Assembly (NCBI RefSeq): GCF_021462265.1
Contig: NZ_JAJONF010000037.1
Location: forward strand, 29,188 to 93,187
DNA: 64,000 nt
Direction: 5' to 3'
Origin: Streptomyces shenzhenensis
GTDB taxonomy: Bacteria > Actinomycetota > Actinomycetes > Streptomycetales > Streptomycetaceae
The notes under the pieces were generated by a model. That model was given only the letters and a program-made list of their open reading frames with translations, had not been told where the DNA came from and did not search any database. Positions 1-8,223 of the stretch are shown here, piece by piece; the first letter of the stretch is position 1; each line of letters opens with the position of its first letter. Position numbers and translations under genes: made by a program.

Positions 1-493
1 ACTGAAGCATGAAGAAGCTCAGGAAGCCCTGGGCGAGCGTGGTGTGCGAGCCGTCGACGCCCTCGACCAGCACCCGGGCGAGGATCCAGCCGGCGATGTA
101 CGGCGGCACGATCTTGACGTAGCGCCGCCGCCACCAGGCCGTCGTCTTCTCGTTCCCGCGGTACGACCACACCAGGATGAAGCCGCTGAGCGCGAACCAG
201 AACGGCATGGTCAGGCCGCCGACCTGCGCCACGGCCCGGTAGAAGCCGTGCGCCAGCGAGTCGTCGGCGAACAGCCGGATGCTCGGGAAGGGCAGCGCCG
301 CGTGGAAGAGGAACACCGCCAGCGCGATCGGGGCCCGCAGCCCCGTCAGTGAGGGCAGCCGGGAGGCCGCGGCGGGGGAGCCGGCGGCCGCCCCGCCGGG
401 TGTCCGGGAGGTGAGGCCCGCGCCGGCCGCCGCGGGCGTCACGGCGACCGGCGGGCCGGACTCGATCCGGCCGGTGAACTGTTCGGTGGTCAT
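1..493 (-). CDS. acyltransferase 3 family membrane protein, N-terminal part
   Basis: The reverse strand encodes an open frame from an ATG at 493 that runs off the left edge, giving about 164 residues. After a roughly 45-residue Ala/Pro-rich leader comes SLTGLRAPIALAVFLFHAAL, the first membrane helix of acyltransferase-3 (OafA/YrhL-type) proteins. The His in FLFHA corresponds to the catalytic-region His of that family. A second helix follows (TMPFWFALSGFILVWSY) and then a basic loop (WWRRRYVKIVPPYIAGWIL) typical of the family. These integral membrane enzymes move acyl groups onto sugars, lipids or natural products. It is the last visible gene of the leftward carrier-protein cluster, so O- or N-acylation of its product is a reasonable inference. 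The C-terminal two thirds lie outside the window. Confidence 0.8.
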   Translation of the reverse strand, partial: MTTEQFTGRIESGPPVAVTPAAAGAGLTSRTPGGAAAGSPAAASRLPSLTGLRAPIALAVFLFHAALPFPSIRLFADDSLAHGFYRAVAQVGGLTMPFWFALSGFILVWSYRGNEKTTAWWRRRYVKIVPPYIAGWILARVLVEGVDGSHTTLAQGFLSFFMLQ

Positions 494-538
494 GGTCTGT
501 CACTCCTAGTCAGGTCGCCGGGACTCGGCCCGGCCGCG

Positions 539-1507
539 TCAGAGATCGAGCACGAGACGCCGCGAGGTGCAGCGTGAGACGCAGATGAGCATCAGGTGTC
601 CGGCGGCCTGCTCCGCGTCGGTGAGGACCATGTCCCGGTGGTCGAGCTCGCCCTCGATGACCGGGACCTCGCAGGTGCCGCAGACGCCGTCGCGGCAGGA
701 GGCGTCCACGACGACGCCCACGTTCTCCAGGGCGTCGACGATCGACTCGTCGGGGCCGACCGTCACGGTGACCCGGGACTTCACGCACTCCACCTCGAAC
801 GCCGTGCCGCCGTCCGCGCCCGGGTCCGGTGCGGTGGCCGCGGCGAAGTGCTCGACGCGCAGCCGGCCGAGGATGCCGAGCGCCTCGCAGCCGGCGCGGA
901 CGGCCGCGGTGAGCCGCTCCGGGCCGCAGCAGTAGACCAGGGCGCCCTCCGGGACCCCGGCGAGCACCCGGTCCAGGTCGAGGCGGCCGTCCTCGTCCTT
1001 CGGCCGCAGGACCACCGTGCGGTCGGAGGCGGCCAGCTCGCCGAGCTCCTCCGTGAACGCCATCGACGCCCTGGAGCGGCCGCCGTACCAGAACTGCCAG
1101 GGCAGGCCGCGCTCCCCGGCCTCCCGGGCATGCGTGAGCAGCGGGGTCACTCCGATGCCGCCCGCGACGAAGACGTACGACGTCGCGTCCGCGAGCTCGA
1201 AATGGTTGCGCGGGCCGCCCACGGTGACCAGCGCGCCGGGCCGCAGCGCGCCGTGCACGAACGCCGAACCGCCGCGCGACACCGGGTCCTTGAGCACCGC
1301 GACCCGGTAGCGGCCGGAGTCGGCCGGGTCGCCGCACAGGCTGTACTGCCGTACCAGACCGTCCAGGTGCAGGTCGATGTGCGCGCCGGGTGTCCAGGCC
1401 GGCAGCGGCTTGCCCTGCGGGTGCACCAGGTCGACGGAGAGCACGTCCGCCGCCTCCCAGGTCATCCGGTGCACCAGCAGGGCGGACTGCTCGGCGGTCC
1501 CGCTCAT
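539..1507 (-). CDS. phthalate-dioxygenase-reductase-type oxidoreductase (FMN/NAD and 2Fe-2S)
   Basis: A 322-residue protein with the domain order of the PDR/VanB family. An FAD/FMN-binding beta barrel holds RQYSLCG, an NAD domain holds FVAGGIGVTPL and YCCGPERL, and the C-terminal plant-type ferredoxin domain has CRDGVCGTCEVP plus a distal Cys in LICVSRC. It would pass electrons from NAD(P)H through flavin and the 2Fe-2S cluster to an oxygenase. No Rieske or other oxygenase partner is visible in the window; it may lie left of the edge. Its ATG overlaps the stop of the FAH-family gene by 4 bases (ATGA), so the two are translationally coupled. Confidence 0.88.
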   Translation of the reverse strand: MSGTAEQSALLVHRMTWEAADVLSVDLVHPQGKPLPAWTPGAHIDLHLDGLVRQYSLCGDPADSGRYRVAVLKDPVSRGGSAFVHGALRPGALVTVGGPRNHFELADATSYVFVAGGIGVTPLLTHAREAGERGLPWQFWYGGRSRASMAFTEELGELAASDRTVVLRPKDEDGRLDLDRVLAGVPEGALVYCCGPERLTAAVRAGCEALGILGRLRVEHFAAATAPDPGADGGTAFEVECVKSRVTVTVGPDESIVDALENVGVVVDASCRDGVCGTCEVPVIEGELDHRDMVLTDAEQAAGHLMLICVSRCTSRRLVLDL

Positions 1508-2394
1508 GACGTGACCGCGCCGCCGAACCGGACGTCGTTGGCGAACGTCACGTCGTGGCTCTTCACGTCGATCGTGATCCGGTCGCCGTCGGCGATCCGG
1601 AAGCCGTCGTGGTAGCTCGCCTCGTCGGCGCCCAGCAAGACGTAGTTCACCAGGCCGGGCCGCCGGACAGCCGGGAAGGAGAACAGGTGGTCGACCATGT
1701 CCCGCACCCGGAAGTACAGGGCGTCCTCACCGCAGTCGAAGCGGCCGTCCCACGCGGTCACCCCGTCCCGCTCGATGGTGACCCGGCCGGTCACCGACGC
1801 CGGCGGTTCGTCCAGGAACAGCCAGGGCGTGATCGCGGTGTCGCACAGCTTGCAGTACGGGTTCCAGCCCGGGTTCTCCCGGTGCAGCCCGATGTCGCAC
1901 AGGTCGTTGCCGAAGGTGTAGCCGGCGTAGTGCGGTTCGCCGTCGGCGTCGTTGACGTAGACGAGCGCGACCTCCGGCTCCTCGATCAGCGCGACCGGCT
2001 TGCGCGGCACCACGAGCGGCTCGCCCGGCAGCCGCAGCCAGGCGCCGAGGCCCTTGAAGAACCAGTTCGGCGGGACGAACTCCTCGTCCTCGCTCGGCGC
2101 GGTGTCGAACTTCGACCGGTGGGTCCGCATGAAGCCGCTGACCAGCGCGTTGCCGGTGGTCGTGGGCAACAACGGGGGCAGCAGCCGCAGCTGCGGGTCG
2201 TCGGCGGCGACCGACACGGACGCGGCGCCCTCGGTGACCGCCGCGGCGACGTCCGCCGGGCGGTCGGCCGTGACGAACTCCGCGCTCAGCCGGTCCTCCT
2301 GGACCTTGTACAGGGTCAGGGGCTCGCCCGGCGCCGGCTTGCCGATGCCGACGTGGCGCTCGCCGCGGTACTCGCTCTCGAACAGGATGGTCAT
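1504..2394 (-). CDS. fumarylacetoacetate hydrolase (FAH)-family protein
   Basis: A 296-residue protein. I place the start at 2394 because GGGAGGG sits about 7 bases upstream, although the frame is open further. The C-terminal two thirds resemble FAH-superfamily enzymes: VVPRKPVALIEEPEVALVYV, then AGYTFGNDLCDIGLHRENPG, where the family has its metal-binding and GND motifs. These enzymes hydrolyse or decarboxylate 2-oxo or 1,3-dicarbonyl acids using Mg2+. It looks closest to the sugar-acid/AraD1-like branch, but the substrate cannot be read from sequence. It sits between the aminotransferase and the reductase in the same leftward run, so it probably acts on an oxo-acid intermediate of that pathway. 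Confidence 0.75.
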   Translation of the reverse strand: MTILFESEYRGERHVGIGKPAPGEPLTLYKVQEDRLSAEFVTADRPADVAAAVTEGAASVSVAADDPQLRLLPPLLPTTTGNALVSGFMRTHRSKFDTAPSEDEEFVPPNWFFKGLGAWLRLPGEPLVVPRKPVALIEEPEVALVYVNDADGEPHYAGYTFGNDLCDIGLHRENPGWNPYCKLCDTAITPWLFLDEPPASVTGRVTIERDGVTAWDGRFDCGEDALYFRVRDMVDHLFSFPAVRRPGLVNYVLLGADEASYHDGFRIADGDRITIDVKSHDVTFANDVRFGGAVTS

Positions 2395-2469
2395 GCTGAC
2401 GGCCCTCCCAGGGGAGACTCGGGCCGCAACCGCGCGGAACCCGCGCGGCATACGGCGGTTGATGGTGTG

Positions 2470-3810
2470 TCAGTTGTGGTTCTGAAGGTCTCCGGCGCCG
2501 CCCTGCGCGGCCGGGTCCTGCCCCGCGGCCGACGCGCCCCGGCCGCCGGTCAGGTCGGCCAGGGCCTCGGTGACGCGGTCCAACGACGCCCTGATCCACG
2601 GCAGTCGGAGCGGGTCGGCGGCCGACAGGGCCGTCTCGCGCTCGTCGTCGCTGTCGCCGTAGAGCCGGCTGGTGGCGGCCCGCAGCCGCAGGGAGCGCTC
2701 GGGCTCACCGAAGGCGCTCGCGGGCAGCAGCCCCACCCCGTGCCGGGACACCAGGAGTTCGGCGATCCGGGCCCCGGAGCGCACCCCGTGCGCCCGCGCC
2801 AGGTGGGCGCGGAGGGGCTCGAAGTCCGGGTACACGTAGCAGGTCGCGCGGACGGGCGGCACGAGGGCGCCGGCCGCGGCGAACCGCCCGGCGACGGCCC
2901 GCACCACGGCCCCGTGCAGCCGGCGGCAGGCGGCGAGGTGCGCGACCACCTCCGGCGGTTCCTCGAAGGCGTACGCCACGGCCTCCTGCACCGGCGCGGC
3001 GGCGCTGGACCAGATCTGGCTGGCGACGACGGTGAGCCGGTCGGCCAGCGAGCGGCCCGTCTCGCCGGCGGGCAGCCGGGCCGCGCCGAGCCGCCAGCCG
3101 CCGAGCGCCAGGTTCTTCGTCGGGCCGGTGGTGACGACCGTGCGCTCGGGGGCGTGCAGCGCGGGCGACTCGGCACGGACGTCCGGGTCGAGGACCAGGT
3201 CGCGGTAGATCTCGTCCGAGACGATCACGAGGTCCAGGTCGCGTGCCGCCCGCGCGAGCCGGCGCACCGTCTCCGGCTCGGCCACCGCGCCGGTCGGGTT
3301 GTCCGGCAGGGTGACCACGACCGAGCGCGGGTCGCGGCCCTCGGCCCGGGCGGCGGCGACCGCCGTGCGCAGCCGGTCCGGGTCCGGGAGGCCGCCCTGG
3401 CCGGGCGGCACCGGAACCGGCAGGGGGTGTGCGCCGGCCAGCCGGGCCTGCGCGGCGTAGCTCACCCAGCTCGGGCTGGGCACGACCACGTCGCCGCCGA
3501 TGGCCAGCAGCAGCGCGAACAGCAGGGGCTTGCTGCCCGGACCGCACACGATCTGCCCGGGGTCGGTGTCGAGCCCGCGCCGGCCCCAGTACCCGGCGAC
3601 CGCCGCGCGCAGCCGGGGACTGCCGGCCACCGGGCCGTAGGAGTTGAGGCGCGCCGCGGCGGCGAGCCGTTCCCGCAGCTCCGGCAGGACCGGCAGCCCG
3701 ATCTCCCCGCTCGTCATCGGGATCACCCGCTCCCCGGCCGCCCGTCGGCGCGCGAGCGCCTCGTCGGCGGCCAGCGTGGCCGACATGGTCACCGAACCGG
3801 GCTGTGGCAT
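2470..3810 (-). CDS. class I/II PLP-dependent aminotransferase
   Basis: A 446-residue fold-type I aminotransferase. Visible landmarks are NSYGPVAGSPRLRAAVAGYW near the N-terminus, the cofactor-binding DNPTG, VSDEIYRDLV, and the Schiff-base lysine in TGPTKNLALGGWRLG. The substrate Arg is probably in RSLRLRAATSRL. The start at 3810 has GGGAG 7 bases upstream; another ATG at 3828 would add 6 residues. It would exchange an amino group between glutamate (or another donor) and an oxo acid or aldehyde. In carrier-protein pathways an aminotransferase usually acts on the semialdehyde made by LysY, so that is a plausible role here, though not proven. Confidence 0.87.
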   Translation of the reverse strand: MPQPGSVTMSATLAADEALARRRAAGERVIPMTSGEIGLPVLPELRERLAAAARLNSYGPVAGSPRLRAAVAGYWGRRGLDTDPGQIVCGPGSKPLLFALLLAIGGDVVVPSPSWVSYAAQARLAGAHPLPVPVPPGQGGLPDPDRLRTAVAAARAEGRDPRSVVVTLPDNPTGAVAEPETVRRLARAARDLDLVIVSDEIYRDLVLDPDVRAESPALHAPERTVVTTGPTKNLALGGWRLGAARLPAGETGRSLADRLTVVASQIWSSAAAPVQEAVAYAFEEPPEVVAHLAACRRLHGAVVRAVAGRFAAAGALVPPVRATCYVYPDFEPLRAHLARAHGVRSGARIAELLVSRHGVGLLPASAFGEPERSLRLRAATSRLYGDSDDERETALSAADPLRLPWIRASLDRVTEALADLTGGRGASAAGQDPAAQGGAGDLQNHN

Positions 3811-3929
3811 GACTGACTCCCAGGACATCGGAGGGTGAGAGGGGGACGCGGGAGCGCGAGAGGGAGGGGAGGGGGGAACCGGCCGGAGCGGGGGTGCGGG
3901 AGCGCCGTCCGCTTCCGCACCCCGCCGTC

Positions 3930-5609
3930 TCACGCGTCGCCGAACTGCTGCCGCAGGCTCGCCTTGCGGACCTTGCCCGTCAGGGTCTTGGGCAGCGCGT
4001 CGAGCGACTCCAGCCGGTCGGGCAGGAAGCGCTCGTCGATGTCGGCGGCCCGCAGGTGGGCGCGGACCTCCGCCAGGGACGGCACCTGGGTGCCCTTCGG
4101 CACGATCACCGCGAGGATCGGGTCGGAGACCCGGCCGGCCGGCCCGACCAGCGCGGCCTCGGCCACGTGCGGATGCCGGGCGATGATCGACTCCAGCTCC
4201 GCCATGGGGACGACCATGCCGTCCCGCATGATGGCGTCCCTGGCCCGGCACAGCACGCGGATGCCGCCGCGCCCGTCGTCCCGCGCCACGTCGCCGGTGT
4301 CGAACCAGCCGTCGTCGATCATCTGCTCCCGGAACACCGCGTCGCGCCGGTAGTACGTCAGCGCCTGCGACGCGCCCCGCACCCGCAGCCGGCCGACCGG
4401 GGCCCGCTCGGTGGGGTTCAGGCACTTGTCGATCCGGATCTCCATGGCGTCGATCGGCCGCCCGTTGCTGTGCGCCGCCCAGTCCTGGTTGTAGTCGAGG
4501 CGGGTGATGGTCACCGGACCGTTCTCCGACATCCCCCACAGCGAGTAGGTGCGGGCACCGAGGGTCTCCCGGAGCTCGTCCACCAGCGGCTGGAGCACCG
4601 GCGCCGAGCCGGTCACCACGTGCCGCAGGGTGCTCACGTCACGGGGGTCGCGGCGCTGCGACTCGGCGATGTCGGTCAGGGTCGCCGGCGGGCCGTAGAC
4701 CAGCGTGCCGCCATAGCGTTCCACCAGGTCCAGCAGGACGCCGTTGCTGCGCTTGTCCTGGAAGACGATGGTGCCGCCCAGCATCACGCCGGCGAGGATG
4801 CCCTGCGCGAACCCCGAGTAGTGCACGAGCGGGGTGGTCACCACGGCGACCAGGCTGTGGTCGAGCAGGAAGGTGTCGGCGTAGCCGCGGATCGCCGCGT
4901 GCACGGTGTTCTGGCTGTGCAGCACGCCCTTGGACTCGCCGGTCGTGCCCGAGGTGAACAGCACGACGAACGGTTCGTCGGGCCGTAGTTCGAGGCCGGC
5001 CAGTTCTTCGTCGCCGTGCACGTCCTCCCAGGGGGCGGCGACGAAGTGGTCGTGGAAGTCGATCGCTCCCTCGGGCGCGTGCCCGTCGACCACGACGACG
5101 TGCTCCAGGGTGGGCAGTTCGTGCCGCAACCCGGTGACGATCTTGCCCAGCGGGGTGCCGTCCCACTCCGGGACCGTCACGCACACCCGCGCCTCGGTGA
5201 GCCCCAGCCGGTGGCGCAGTTCCTCCTCGGGGCAGATCGGGGAGATCGGGCAGACCACCGCGCCGACCCGGATGCAGGCGTAGATCAGCGGCACCATCTC
5301 CCACAGGTTGGGCAGCTGGACCGCCACGAAATCGCCGCGTCGCACGCCCAGTTCGACGAGGGCGCCGGCGAACCGGTCGGTGATCCGGGCCAGTTCCGAG
5401 TAGTCCAGCGTGTCGGTGCGGGCCTGGGTGATCCGGCGGCCGGCCAGTGCCATCTTGTGCGGGCGCAGCCGGACCTGACGGCGCAGGTCGTCGAGGAACG
5501 TCTCGTCCCGCCACCAGCCGCGCTGCCGGTACAGCGCCTCACGGCTGGTCCGGTCGTGCGGCAGCGGTGTGGTGATCGCGACGGTCTCCAAGGGCGGGGC
5601 GCTGGTCAT
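3930..5609 (-). CDS. AMP-forming acid-CoA ligase / adenylate-forming enzyme
   Basis: A 559-residue ANL-superfamily enzyme. The phosphate-binding loop FTSGTTGESKGVLHSQ, the aromatic-acid-type YSLWGMSENG, the hinge-region motif WFDTGDVAR and the catalytic Lys in PKTLTGKVRK are all intact. It activates a carboxylate as acyl-AMP and then normally transfers it to CoA. It most resembles cyclohexanecarboxylate/2,3-dihydroxybenzoate-type ligases, but the substrate is not predictable by eye. Its ATG at 5609 has GGAG upstream and overlaps the stop of the dehydrogenase gene by 4 bases. No stand-alone carrier domain or NRPS is seen, so CoA or an amine acceptor (amide formation) are both possible. Confidence 0.88.
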   Translation of the reverse strand: MTSAPPLETVAITTPLPHDRTSREALYRQRGWWRDETFLDDLRRQVRLRPHKMALAGRRITQARTDTLDYSELARITDRFAGALVELGVRRGDFVAVQLPNLWEMVPLIYACIRVGAVVCPISPICPEEELRHRLGLTEARVCVTVPEWDGTPLGKIVTGLRHELPTLEHVVVVDGHAPEGAIDFHDHFVAAPWEDVHGDEELAGLELRPDEPFVVLFTSGTTGESKGVLHSQNTVHAAIRGYADTFLLDHSLVAVVTTPLVHYSGFAQGILAGVMLGGTIVFQDKRSNGVLLDLVERYGGTLVYGPPATLTDIAESQRRDPRDVSTLRHVVTGSAPVLQPLVDELRETLGARTYSLWGMSENGPVTITRLDYNQDWAAHSNGRPIDAMEIRIDKCLNPTERAPVGRLRVRGASQALTYYRRDAVFREQMIDDGWFDTGDVARDDGRGGIRVLCRARDAIMRDGMVVPMAELESIIARHPHVAEAALVGPAGRVSDPILAVIVPKGTQVPSLAEVRAHLRAADIDERFLPDRLESLDALPKTLTGKVRKASLRQQFGDA

Positions 5610-6748
5610 CGGTGCTCCTTCCGACGCGCGGATATCAGGGCCGGCAAGGGGTCCTCGTGCGGGGCCGCGGCGGCGATCTCCAGCAGGTCCAGGGTGTTGC
5701 GCCGCACCCGGGTGCCGACCCAGTCGAAGACCCAGTTCTTGCGCTGGTCGCCGGGCAGCTCGAAGGGCACCACGCGGGCCAGTGCCAGGCCCGCCGCCGC
5801 GGCCCCGCCGACGTTGGCGACCACGTCCGGGACGAGCGTGGCGCCGGCGACGGCGAGCTTCAGCCGCGCCTCGGGGCTGACGGTGATGTTGCCGCCCTCG
5901 ACCACGAGCCCGGCCCGCAGCCGGTGCACGTTGCCGGAGTTGACGGCGTCGTGGTTGGCGGCCAGCACCAGCACGTCGGCGTCGAGGTCCAGCCACGCCT
6001 CCGGCTCCTCGGAGACAGTGACGCCCTGCGGCAGCCGCGAGCGGTCGATCCGGCCGAAGCCGTCGGTGAGTTCCAGCAGGTCGTCGACCGGCAGCCGGTC
6101 CGCGCTGATGGTGCCCTGGATGTCGGCGACGCCGACGATCCGGTGCCCGCGGTGCTCCAGGAACCGTGCCACCGCCCGCCCGACACTGCCGAAGCCCTGG
6201 ATCACCACCCGGCGCGCGCCGCCCGAGCCGTGCACCTGCTCCAGCGCGGTGACCGCGGCGACACCGACACCGTGGCCGGTGCAGTCCACCAGCGGCTCGT
6301 AGTACGTGCGCCAGTCGTACGGCATGTCGACGGCGCGGTTCTTGCGGCGCGGGTCGTAGCCCGCCTCCGCGAAGAAGACCTTGCGGTCGGCCGGCGTGAC
6401 GCCCATGTCGCAGCCCAGGTGGATGCCGCCGTGCAGCAGCGGCGCGACCGTACGGCCGAAGGCGCGCAGGGTCTCCTCACGGTCGCCGCCGCGGGCGACG
6501 ATGCCGGCCTTGGCGCCGCCGATCGGCAGGCCGACCAGGGTGAGCTTGTGCGTCATGCCGCGGGCCAGCGCGCGTACCTCCGCCTCGGTGACGTCGGGGG
6601 TCATCCGGGTGCCGCCCATGGCCAGCGAGTCGACCAGGGAGTCGACCACGACCCAGCCCTTCAGCGGGCCGCGGCCGCCGTTGAGGGAGACCGTGAAGGC
6701 GGGCTCGCCGCCGCCCTCGCGCGCCGCCCCGTCGTCCAGAACGCTCAT
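5606..6748 (-). CDS. Glu/Leu/Phe/Val-type amino acid dehydrogenase
   Basis: A 380-residue ELFV dehydrogenase. The substrate domain shows MGGTRMTP, the catalytic-Lys motif LPIGGAKAGI, and HLGCDMGVTPAD. The Rossmann domain has IQGFGSVGRAVARFL for NAD(P) and then LVLAANHDAVNSGN. These enzymes interconvert an amino acid and its 2-oxo acid with NAD(P)H and ammonia. It is not the usual housekeeping glutamate dehydrogenase, which is longer. Embedded between the glutamine amidotransferase and the acid ligase, it could use ammonia released by the neighbour for reductive amination; this is inference. Confidence 0.87.
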   Translation of the reverse strand: MSVLDDGAAREGGGEPAFTVSLNGGRGPLKGWVVVDSLVDSLAMGGTRMTPDVTEAEVRALARGMTHKLTLVGLPIGGAKAGIVARGGDREETLRAFGRTVAPLLHGGIHLGCDMGVTPADRKVFFAEAGYDPRRKNRAVDMPYDWRTYYEPLVDCTGHGVGVAAVTALEQVHGSGGARRVVIQGFGSVGRAVARFLEHRGHRIVGVADIQGTISADRLPVDDLLELTDGFGRIDRSRLPQGVTVSEEPEAWLDLDADVLVLAANHDAVNSGNVHRLRAGLVVEGGNITVSPEARLKLAVAGATLVPDVVANVGGAAAAGLALARVVPFELPGDQRKNWVFDWVGTRVRRNTLDLLEIAAAAPHEDPLPALISARRKEHR

Positions 6749-6825
6749 TACGTGAACCTCACGATCGATCCGGTGGGAAAAGGAAGTCGGCCCGGCCACG
6801 GCTCCTCGCAGCGGCCGTCGGGCCT

Positions 6826-7389
6826 TCAGCGGTAGAGATCGGCGAATCCGCGCAGGATGTCCTTGCCGTCCTGGCGGAACTCGAGATGGGCCTGCGCCCC
6901 GTGGATGCGCCCGTCCCCGGACCGCAGGAACTCGACCGGGGCGAGCTCGGACCGCCCGATCGCGCGGAACCCGTCCGGGGCGGCCCGCAGGTACAGGGTG
7001 TGCCGCTCGAAGACCGTGACGGTCGGCTTGACGTAGGAGAAGAGGGGCTCCTCCGTGTCGACCTGGACGTCGAACCCGCCGACCCGCTGCGGCCCCTCGA
7101 CCAGTTCCGCACCGTTCGCCACGGCGATGATCTGCATGCCGCCGCAGATCCCGAACACCGGGACGTCGGCGGTCATGACCAGGTCGATCAGCGGCCGGTA
7201 GTGGTCGCTGTCGTAGGCGCGGACCTTGGTGCCGCTCAGCACGATCGCCTGATAGCGCCCGGCGATCGTGTGCGGCACCGAGGCGGCGTCGACGGCGTCG
7301 GTCTCTGATCCCAGCTCCTCGAAGCGCCTGCGCAGTTGCTTCAGCGACAGGGTTCCGTTGTTCACCACGAGAACCCGCGATATGGCCAC
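6826..7389 (-). CDS. class I glutamine amidotransferase-like protein
   Basis: A 187-residue stand-alone GATase-1 domain, similar in size and layout to the GuaA/TrpG glutaminase domain. The nucleophile elbow FGICGGMQ carries the catalytic Cys, and IHGAQAHLEF supplies the His and the third triad residue. It starts with GTG at 7389, with GAGAGGAG about 10 bases upstream. Such domains hydrolyse glutamine and hand ammonia to a synthetase partner, but no matching ATP-dependent amination subunit lies next to it. The neighbouring carrier protein ends in Gln, so that Gln side chain is a conceivable substrate. Confidence 0.85.
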   Translation of the reverse strand: MAISRVLVVNNGTLSLKQLRRRFEELGSETDAVDAASVPHTIAGRYQAIVLSGTKVRAYDSDHYRPLIDLVMTADVPVFGICGGMQIIAVANGAELVEGPQRVGGFDVQVDTEEPLFSYVKPTVTVFERHTLYLRAAPDGFRAIGRSELAPVEFLRSGDGRIHGAQAHLEFRQDGKDILRGFADLYR

Positions 7390-7422
7390 GAGTCGTCGCT
7401 CCTCTCGTCTCGTCCCGGGCGC

Positions 7423-8223
7423 TCAGGCCCGGGTGATGACCGTGCCGGTGCGGCCGGCCAGCAGTTCGGTGACCGGCGCGCTGCCGATGACGACCCGTTC
7501 GACACCGCCGTCCAGTGCCTCCCCGGCCGCCCGCAGCTTCTTGCGCATGCCGCCGGTCGCCCCGCGGTCGCGGAAGCCGGCCGCCGCCTCGGCGGTGATC
7601 GAGGACACGGGTTCGCCGTCGATCAGCAGGTGCGTGACGTCGGTGACGAGCACCAGGTCGCCGGCTCCGGCCGCCGCCGCGACGGCCGCGGCCGCCCGGT
7701 CGGCGTCGGTGTTGACCTCCTGTCCGGCGCCGTTGCGGGCCAGCGGGGTGACCAGGTGGCTGTGGCCGGGCCGCAGCTCGCCGAGCAGGCTCGCGTCGAC
7801 CTTGGTGATCGGGCCGACGAGGTTCTCCAGCTCCACCAGCTCCTTGCCGCGCCACCACCAGCGCTCGCCCTCGCCCGCGCCGACCAGCCCGTCGCTGCCG
7901 ATCAGCCGCTCGGCCGTCAGGCCCCGGGACTCCAGCCGGGTGACGACCTCCTTGCCGAGCTCCGCGCTGACGGTCCTGATGTCCTCGATGACCTCGGGCG
8001 TGGTCCACCGGCTCTGGTTGCCGTAGCGGTCCCGCAGGACCGCCGAGGGGTCGGTGTACCGGGCGCTGAGCCGCTTGAGCGGCTTCGACCAGCCGTGCAC
8101 CAGGACCAGCGGGCGGACCCGGCCGTACCCGGCCAGGTCGTCCCACCAGTCCTCGGCGAGGGTGTCCAGGCAGCTGCCGCCGAGCTTGACCACCAAGGGC
8201 GTGACCCGGTTCGCGATGCTCAT
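7423..8223 (-). CDS. lysZ: LysW-carried amino acid kinase (LysZ-type)
   Basis: A 266-residue amino acid kinase of the acetylglutamate kinase/LysZ family. VVKLGGSCLD opens the ATP site, SDGLVGAGEGERWWW is the LysZ-like insert in place of the acetyl-glutamate pocket, and NTDADRAAAAVAAAAG and VTDVTHLLIDG are typical of the family. The enzyme phosphorylates the distal carboxylate of an amino acid whose alpha-amino group is held by LysW. The ATG overlaps the stop of lysY by 4 bases, so lysX-lysY-lysZ form a tightly coupled set. Lysine in Streptomyces is made by the diaminopimelate route, so this copy is expected to serve a specialised pathway. Confidence 0.9.
   Translation of the reverse strand: MSIANRVTPLVVKLGGSCLDTLAEDWWDDLAGYGRVRPLVLVHGWSKPLKRLSARYTDPSAVLRDRYGNQSRWTTPEVIEDIRTVSAELGKEVVTRLESRGLTAERLIGSDGLVGAGEGERWWWRGKELVELENLVGPITKVDASLLGELRPGHSHLVTPLARNGAGQEVNTDADRAAAAVAAAAGAGDLVLVTDVTHLLIDGEPVSSITAEAAAGFRDRGATGGMRKKLRAAGEALDGGVERVVIGSAPVTELLAGRTGTVITRA

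Noticed and set aside
1555..3816. 753-codon open frame on the plus strand
   Set aside because: It runs antisense across the FAH and aminotransferase genes, has no family features and is rich in residues expected from the shadow frame of high-GC coding DNA.
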